From Nitrospira sp. (GTDB lineage: Bacteria; Nitrospirota; Nitrospiria; Nitrospirales; Nitrospiraceae), in the NCBI GenBank assembly GCA_015904055.1, contig JABMDE010000075.1, forward strand, positions 1 to 18,833: 18,833 nt of DNA, in the 5' to 3' direction. The notes beneath the pieces are model-generated. The model had not been told where the DNA came from and ran no database searches. It saw nothing but the letters and a program-made list of their open reading frames with translations. Of the stretch, positions 14,726 to 18,833 are shown one piece after another (the stretch's first letter is position 1; each line of letters opens with the position of its first letter). A program made the position numbers and the translations under genes.

Positions 14726-15864
14726 TCAAGATCCATTCTCTGAGACGTCCTTGCTGATATCTGTCTTGCTGGCATCTTCTGGAACCGGTACAGACATCCC
14801 TAATCCTGCTTCGCTCCAAGGCTGTAGGGTGGGGCCGTCGTATTGATAGCCTCCTTGGATGGGGTCTGTCGAAAGCAGCAATGGGGTGTCCAGGTCCAGC
14901 ACCTCGAAGCCCTTCATGCCTAGGACCAAACTGAAGGAACAGCCCATCGCAATGCGTGACTCCAGCATGCCGCCGATCATGAGCTTGAGCCCTGACTGTA
15001 GAGTAAACGCTGCGATGTTTGCCGCTTCGAGCACGCCGGTTTTCATAATCTTGATGTTGATGTAATCTGCAGCGCCCTGCTCGGCGACCCTGCGTGCGTC
15101 GTCGAGGGAACGCACGGATTCATCGGCGGCGACGGGGATGCCCGTTTCTCGTCGAATCGCGGCCAGCTGTCGAGATCGTCCCGCACAACCGGCTGTTCCA
15201 GCAGGACCATCACCCCGCCGAATTGGTGGACGCCTTTGGCAAAAGCCAGACATTCTTGGCGTGAGAATCCCTGATTGCCGTCGCCAATGAATGAAATGCC
15301 GGGCAAAGCACGGTGCAACGCTTCCAATCGACGTATGTCCTCATCCACATCTTTGCCGACTTTCATCTTGAATAGTCGAAAGCCCCGCTCATACCAGCCG
15401 CGCGCGAGCGATATCGTCTTGTCCTGTGTGGCGATGGGAATGGTAATGTCGGTGTCGCGCGGTCGCACATCAGCGCCGCCCCAGAGTTGCCACATGGGAA
15501 ACTTCATGCTCCGGGAGGAAGCGTCCAGCAGCGCGGTCTCCAGGGCACAGCGGGCGGCTGGTTGCATTGGAGTTGTGTGAGCCATGAGGGAGGCGAGTTC
15601 TCGGTAGTCGTGAACCGATTGGCCGATGAGCGCCGGCGCAAGGCTGGACAGTGCATTCAGACAGGTCTCCCGATCTTCACCTCCGACTTCGGGAAACGGC
15701 GCGGCTTCCCCATAGCCGTAGGTGCCATCGCTCAGTGTGATACGGACAAAGACATTCTCTGCCACAACACGCGAGCCCGTGGCCACGACAAACGGGTCCG
15801 TGATGGGAATATCGATCGGCCAGTACGCGACTCGTGTGATCACAGCGGTAAGAAGATCTGCCAT
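14726..15864 (-). pseudogene. Dipeptide epimerase, copy B, frameshifted
   Basis: From ATG 15864 the product tracks copy A ('DIPITDPFVVATG', 'FKMKVG', 'GDGNQG', 'LLEQPVVRDDLDS') until about 15167, where one base is missing: copy A reads GCCATGCTGTCG and this copy GCCAGCTGTCG on the plus strand (gap after 15165). The frame is then lost; the rest of the protein ('AAIRRETGIPVAADES', 'INIKIMKTG' and the C-terminus to 14726) continues in another frame. All catalytic residues are still encoded across the two frames. Either this is a young pseudogene or one base was missed in sequencing. The final residues ('KTDISKDVSENGS') extend past the copy A end. Confidence 0.8.
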
Positions 15865-16074
15865 CAGGGATCCGTTGTCGTTGCGCGCAGATTACGTCTC
15901 AAACTCGGCCGTCCCGTCTTCATGTGCCAACGATTGTAGCAGAATTGTTCATTGATCAAAGCAGGTTGGAATCGACGGTCGAGCGGCCGTCCGAGAGGCT
16001 CATGAGAAACGACCCCCGACGGCGTTCTTTCGCCCCTTTCTTGCCGGCGCACCTCATTTCCCTTAGTAATACTT

Positions 16075-16130
16075 GACTTCGGTATCCAATGCGCCCAGGG
16101 TGATGCTATGACGTACTGAGCTACGCCGAC
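16075..16130 (-). other. tRNA-like fragment (degenerate 5' half)
   Basis: On the minus strand GTCGGCG-TA-GCTC-AGTACGTCA-TAGC resembles the acceptor strand, U8-A9 and D-arm of a class I tRNA. The D-stem has one mismatch and the D-loop lacks the usual GG. No paired anticodon stem or T-loop follows, so it is not a working tRNA. It may be a scar of a tRNA-targeted integration or chance. Confidence 0.3.
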
Positions 16131-16319
16131 TGTCCTATCCCTCGCGCGACATCTTCCCTTCCTGCGCGACTGATTCCCTGGTCTCCGCCGCTTCTACGCC
16201 GAAGTGTCCTCCGAAACGCTTAGTCGTGCACTCTTCTGATCGGAAGTGGGTACCGTCTGCGTGGCGCATTGGTGTCGCCTCGACCCTCCACGCTTGTGAC
16301 GGCACAGAAGTCAAAGTGA

Positions 16320-16342
16320 GTTTTTCAGCATCTTGCTAAAAA
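16320..16342. repeat. Remnant of the interspersed hairpin repeat
   Basis: GTTTTTCAGCATCTTGCTAA resembles the right end of the repeat at 10201-10220 (CTTTTTCAGTATCCTGTTAA), with a few mismatches. The left half of the element is absent. It ends 12 bases before the start codon of the Fe-S carrier gene and therefore forms most of its leader. Confidence 0.5.
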
Positions 16343-16354
16343 GGGAGCGCGACC

Positions 16355-16675
16355 ATGATCACCATCACGCCAGTAGCTGAAGAGAAGATTCGGGAACTCA
16401 TGCGAGAAGAGAAGGACACGGTTGGTCTGCGCGTCTATGTCAAAGGCGGCGGCTGCCATGGCTACCAGTACGGGATGGCCTTCGAGTCCGCAATGAGCGA
16501 TGACGACACGGTGATCGAAAAAGGCGACGTCAAGGTCATCATGGATTCCCAGAGCGCCCCGTTATTGGCCGGCTGCGAAGTCGATTTCCACGACAGCGTG
16601 CAAGGCTCCGGCTTTGAGATCAAGAACCCGCAGGCGAAAACGACCTGTGGGTGCGGTAGTTCATTCAGCGCATAA
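16355..16675 (+). CDS. erpA: Iron-sulfur cluster carrier, IscA/ErpA (HesB) family, 106 aa
   Basis: A complete A-type carrier. Cys34 in 'GGGCHGYQYG' and Cys98 and Cys100 in 'TTCGCGSSF' are the three conserved ligands that hold a 2Fe-2S or 4Fe-4S cluster and pass it to target proteins in the cytoplasm; Cys74 is extra. Length (106) is typical. Start ATG 16355 follows AGGGAG (16342-16347) with seven bases between. It is 59 bases ahead of the pyruvate:ferredoxin oxidoreductase genes on the same strand, a sensible place for a cluster donor to that enzyme (inference). Whether this is ErpA or IscA proper cannot be decided without phylogeny, since no isc or suf genes are visible. Confidence 0.85.
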   Translation: MITITPVAEEKIRELMREEKDTVGLRVYVKGGGCHGYQYGMAFESAMSDDDTVIEKGDVKVIMDSQSAPLLAGCEVDFHDSVQGSGFEIKNPQAKTTCGCGSSFSA

Positions 16676-16734
16676 GGTCCTCGCGTTCCGACATCGGTCC
16701 GGATACGCGATTGGATCATGAAGGAGACTGGATC

Positions 16735-17942
16735 ATGGACACTTCGTCAATCATCGGCACTAAGAATAGAAAAGGGCAAATCATTACCGATCCGCGCGTG
16801 ATGATGAACGAGGCCCTCGTACGCCGTCGTTCTTCACTGGCAGTGAAGTCATCAAGGAAGCCGTCAGACGCGCGAACGTCGATGTGATGGTAGCCTATCC
16901 CATTACGCCTCAGAGCGAGGCGGCCGCCCTGTGCGGGGAGCTCTTTGCCGAGGGCTATATCGGCGATTATTTCCGCGGGGAGAGCGAATTTGCGGTCATG
17001 TCACAGTGCGCCGGCGCCGCCTTCGGCGGGGCCCGTGTCTTTACGACGACCGCCGGGCCGGGAACCCTGCGAGCCATGGAAAACTTCCCGATGTGGGCAG
17101 GGTCCAGATTGCCGATCCAATGTATCGTGACCTGTCGAGGGATCAATTCACCGCTCTCGATTCAGCCGGACACGATCGAGATTTCCTATCTTATGCAGAC
17201 CGGGATGTTGGTCTGGCACGCAGAAACCGCACAGGATTTCTATGACTGGATTCACAAGGGCTACATGGTGTCGGAGGAGCCGGATGTCCACCTCCCCTTG
17301 GCCCTCTGTTGCGATGGATTTTTCGTAACCCATACGAAGGATACGGTTGACCTGACTCCTGTCGACATGTGCCTGCCGCCCTACGATCCCTATCGGTCTC
17401 CGGTGCCCTGCATGGACATGGAATGTCCGCCGGTTCGGATGATGCGCGATCCCTTCGTGATGAAAAGCAACTACATCAGCTACGCCACGCACGCGAGCTG
17501 GCAACAGGAAGTCTGGGCCGCTGCGGAACGATCGCGCAAGCACACGATCGCCTGGCTGGACGGCCTGATTGAGACGGAGAGCGTCGATGCCGACATCCTC
17601 ATCGTCGCGTCGGGAACAGCGGTCTCCCAAGGGCGGGAGGCCATCCGCCTGCTGGCCGATGAAGGGATTCGTGTCGGACTGGTCAAGATCAAAACCCTGC
17701 GGCCCTGGCCGGAGGAAGAACTGCGCGAAGCGACCAAGCGTGCCTCGCATATTATTGTGCCGGAGTTCAATGTCATCGGGTGGCTGGCGCGAGAACTCAA
17801 AGCCACGCTCCCCCGCACTGAGCGGATCATTGCCGGACCACGTGTCTGTGGGGGCATGACCATGCCGCCGGAAATCATCGTGGAGGAAATCAAGAAAGCG
17901 ATCGGGATGCGATCCGGCGTGTTGGCCGGACGCGGAAGTTGA
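16735..17942 (+). CDS. porA: Pyruvate:ferredoxin oxidoreductase alpha subunit, with a 5' frameshift
   Basis: ATG 16735 follows AAGGAG (16721-16726) with eight bases between and opens 'MDTSSIIGTKNRKGQIITDP' then 'RVMMNEA'. After about 16817 the family sequence continues in another frame ('RTPSFFTGSEVIKEAVRRAN', then 'VMVAYPITPQSEAAA'). The shift equals two extra bases (CT at 16816-16817) or one missing base. Restoring it gives about 401 residues, the usual size. The downstream frame has no start codon before GTG 16884, which would cut off the conserved 'FTGSEVIKEAV' segment. The 'YPITPQSE' and 'TTTAGPGTLRAMENF' motifs belong to the thiamine-diphosphate/pyrimidine-binding domain; the C-terminal part ('ILIVASGTAVSQGREAIRLL') is the transketolase-C-like domain. 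The enzyme interconverts pyruvate and acetyl-CoA + CO2 with ferredoxin; run in reverse it fixes CO2 in the reductive TCA cycle. porB follows after 81 bases. Confidence 0.85.
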
Positions 17943-17980
17943 ACAGGACGCGAACGTCGGTGGACGGGATGCCCCTAACA

Positions 17981-18010
17981 GAGCGCACCGTGGCGCTCAG
18001 CAGTGCTGAG
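17981..18010 (+). promoter_or_regulatory. Two overlapping hairpins in the porA-porB spacer
   Basis: GAGCGC / GCGCTC (17981-17986, 17993-17998) and CTCAGCA / TGCTGAG (17996-18002, 18004-18010) share three bases (17996-17998), so both cannot form fully at once. The second stem ends against the porB Shine-Dalgarno region (GAGAGGAG, 18008-18015). They could tune porB translation or protect the message end; this is inference from position only. Confidence 0.5.
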
Positions 18011-18023
18011 AGGAGAAAACACC

Positions 18024-18812
18024 ATGAGCAAGGAACGCATCACCATATCACCGGATCTCTACGACATTATGCCGTCGGACTATCAGGATCTGGTCCAGCA
18101 TGCCACCTATGGTAAGGAAGACCGGGGATGGAAAGATATCGGGATATCTAAGGAACTCCTTGAGCAACACTCGTTGTGCGCCGGGTGCCCCGAGTCTATG
18201 GCGTTTCGGTACATTCTGGCCGCGCTGCCCAATCCGGAGGACACCGTCATGGTCGGCTCAACCGGCTGCACCAGCCTGGTGTTTCCGCACGTCGCCATCC
18301 ACAACATCCACTCGCTGTTTGGCAATCAGAACGCGGTGGCGTCCGGGTTGAAGCGGGCCTTGACGGTCCGCTTCCCGAATCGCATCAAGGATGTGGTCGT
18401 TCTGGCTGGCGATGGCGCGACGGTGGACATCGGCCTGGATATGACGCTCCAGGCGTGGTTCCGGCAGGAGAAATTCACCACCATTTGCTTCGACAACGAA
18501 CTGTACGCCAATACCGGCGGGCAGGAAAGCGGCCTCATGCAAAAGGGATTTGTGGCCAAAATGGCCCCGGTCGGCAAACTCTTCGATAAAGTGCGCCTCC
18601 CGGAGATCGCGAGGGAATCCGGCTGCCACTACATTGTGAACTGCACGGTAAGCAAGCCGTCGCTCGTCGAGCGGGTCGTCCGCAATGCGGTCTTGATCGC
18701 GCGGGAAATCGGCCCTACCTATCTCCAGCTCTACACACCGTGCATCCTAGCAGGCTGCGGAAAAACGTTTTTGAGGCCTCTCCCGAAGCGTCAACTTCGG
18801 TGTCTGGAATGA
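18024..18812 (+). CDS. porB: Pyruvate:ferredoxin oxidoreductase beta subunit, C-terminus altered
   Basis: ATG 18024 has GAGAGGAG (18008-18015) eight bases upstream. 'LCAGCPE' (Cys52, Cys55), 'STGCTS' (Cys81) and Cys240 in 'LYTPC' fit the four ligands of the proximal 4Fe-4S cluster. 'LAGDGATVDIG' (about 127-137) and 'DNELYANTGGQ' (157-167) are the thiamine-diphosphate/Mg2+ site. The protein pairs with the alpha subunit to form the catalytic core. From about residue 242 ('LAGCGKTFLRPLPKRQLRCLE') the sequence no longer looks like the family and matches a repeat-like DNA segment beginning near 18752; normal beta subunits continue for some tens of residues past the 'PC' motif. The 262-residue product therefore probably lacks its natural C-terminus, or the assembly joins wrongly here. 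Confidence 0.85.
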   Translation: MSKERITISPDLYDIMPSDYQDLVQHATYGKEDRGWKDIGISKELLEQHSLCAGCPESMAFRYILAALPNPEDTVMVGSTGCTSLVFPHVAIHNIHSLFGNQNAVASGLKRALTVRFPNRIKDVVVLAGDGATVDIGLDMTLQAWFRQEKFTTICFDNELYANTGGQESGLMQKGFVAKMAPVGKLFDKVRLPEIARESGCHYIVNCTVSKPSLVERVVRNAVLIAREIGPTYLQLYTPCILAGCGKTFLRPLPKRQLRCLE

Positions 18813-18833
18813 CCTCTGACTTGCTCGAAAACC
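18752..18833. repeat. Repeat-like sequence replacing the porB 3' end
   Basis: The segment starts AGCAGGCTGCGGAAAAAC; CAGGCTGCGG also occurs at 10019-10028 beside the 122-bp repeat. It contains the palindrome AAAAACGTTTTT. It is not coding in any convincing frame and reaches the window edge. From memory such AGCAGGCTGCGGAAAAA ends occur in interspersed Nitrospira repeats. Confidence 0.5.

Larger units (their letters stand above)
14139..15845. repeat. Segmental duplication, block B
   Basis: Second copy of the block at about 11900-13610, same order and orientation, with many substitutions, so it is not a recent assembly duplicate. It starts inside the copper-protein gene, interrupts the DUF6635-like gene, and ends near the epimerase start. 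The flanks beyond 15845 show no resemblance to those beyond 13610. Confidence 0.85.
15865..16354. other. 490-bp intergenic stretch between block B and the Fe-S carrier
   Basis: No convincing protein gene in either direction. It contains a leftward tRNA-like half (about 16075-16130) and, next to the Fe-S carrier start, a remnant of the interspersed hairpin repeat (16320-16342). No clear promoter was found. Confidence 0.6.

Noticed and set aside
15864..16052. 62-codon leftward frame upstream of epimerase copy B
   Set aside because: Arg-rich, no ribosome site, no counterpart upstream of epimerase copy A.
16072..16110. TTGACT as a promoter -35 box for the Fe-S carrier gene
   Set aside because: No acceptable -10 box at the right distance, and the gene starts about 250 bases away.
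16805..16830. Programmed ribosomal frameshift in porA
   Set aside because: No slippery heptamer, stop-codon context or downstream pseudoknot is evident; an indel or sequencing error is simpler.

Overview
The window most likely comes from a member of Nitrospirota, probably Nitrospira or a close relative. The evidence is indirect. There are genes for a small-subunit pyruvate:ferredoxin oxidoreductase (an enzyme of the reductive TCA cycle), an interspersed 122-bp hairpin repeat of the kind I associate with Nitrospira genomes, fairly high GC, and a mix of cell-envelope, redox and glucan genes. No rRNA or marker gene is present to prove it.

Layout. 1-1933: the start of a leftward MATE transporter, a two-domain nuclease of the DUF2779 family, and a convergent GIY-YIG protein. 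1955-2694: a dense cluster of palindromes touching the 3' end of a leftward tRNA-Ser(CGA), then a beta-helix protein that has lost its 5' end. 2851-8204: a small unknown protein, then two large glucan-active enzymes in one direction (GH63/MGH1-like and amylo-alpha-1,6-glucosidase). 8325-9984: an exported GlcG/HbpS-type protein overlapped by a lipoprotein gene. This junction has been tandemly duplicated, leaving a damaged first copy, a headless second copy and one intact lipoprotein; a DUF3565 gene follows. 10095-11156: an interspersed hairpin repeat and a leftward lipoprotein with two heme-c-like motifs behind a promoter with a palindrome.

11483-15864 is a segmental duplication. Block A (leftward) holds a dipeptide epimerase, a small secreted Cys/His protein and a Tat-exported copper-storage-type four-helix protein with 16 Cys. 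Block B repeats the order, but its epimerase is frameshifted, its small secreted protein is intact, and its copper protein is cut to the signal peptide, which runs into a truncated rightward gene (probably DUF6635).

15865-18833: a spacer with a tRNA-like scar and a repeat remnant, then an IscA/ErpA-type Fe-S carrier and the alpha and beta subunits of pyruvate:ferredoxin oxidoreductase. The Fe-S carrier could serve the oxidoreductase, whose beta subunit keeps the cluster cysteines. As read here, the alpha gene has a frameshift near its 5' end, and the beta gene's 3' end runs into repeat-like sequence at the window edge.

The main theme is recent rearrangement: two independent duplications, several short repeats at gene ends, and matched intact and broken copies. 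I see no CRISPR array, transposase or phage gene. The best candidate for something undescribed is the duplicated epimerase / small Cys-His protein / copper-protein block, in which the small protein is preserved while its neighbours decay.
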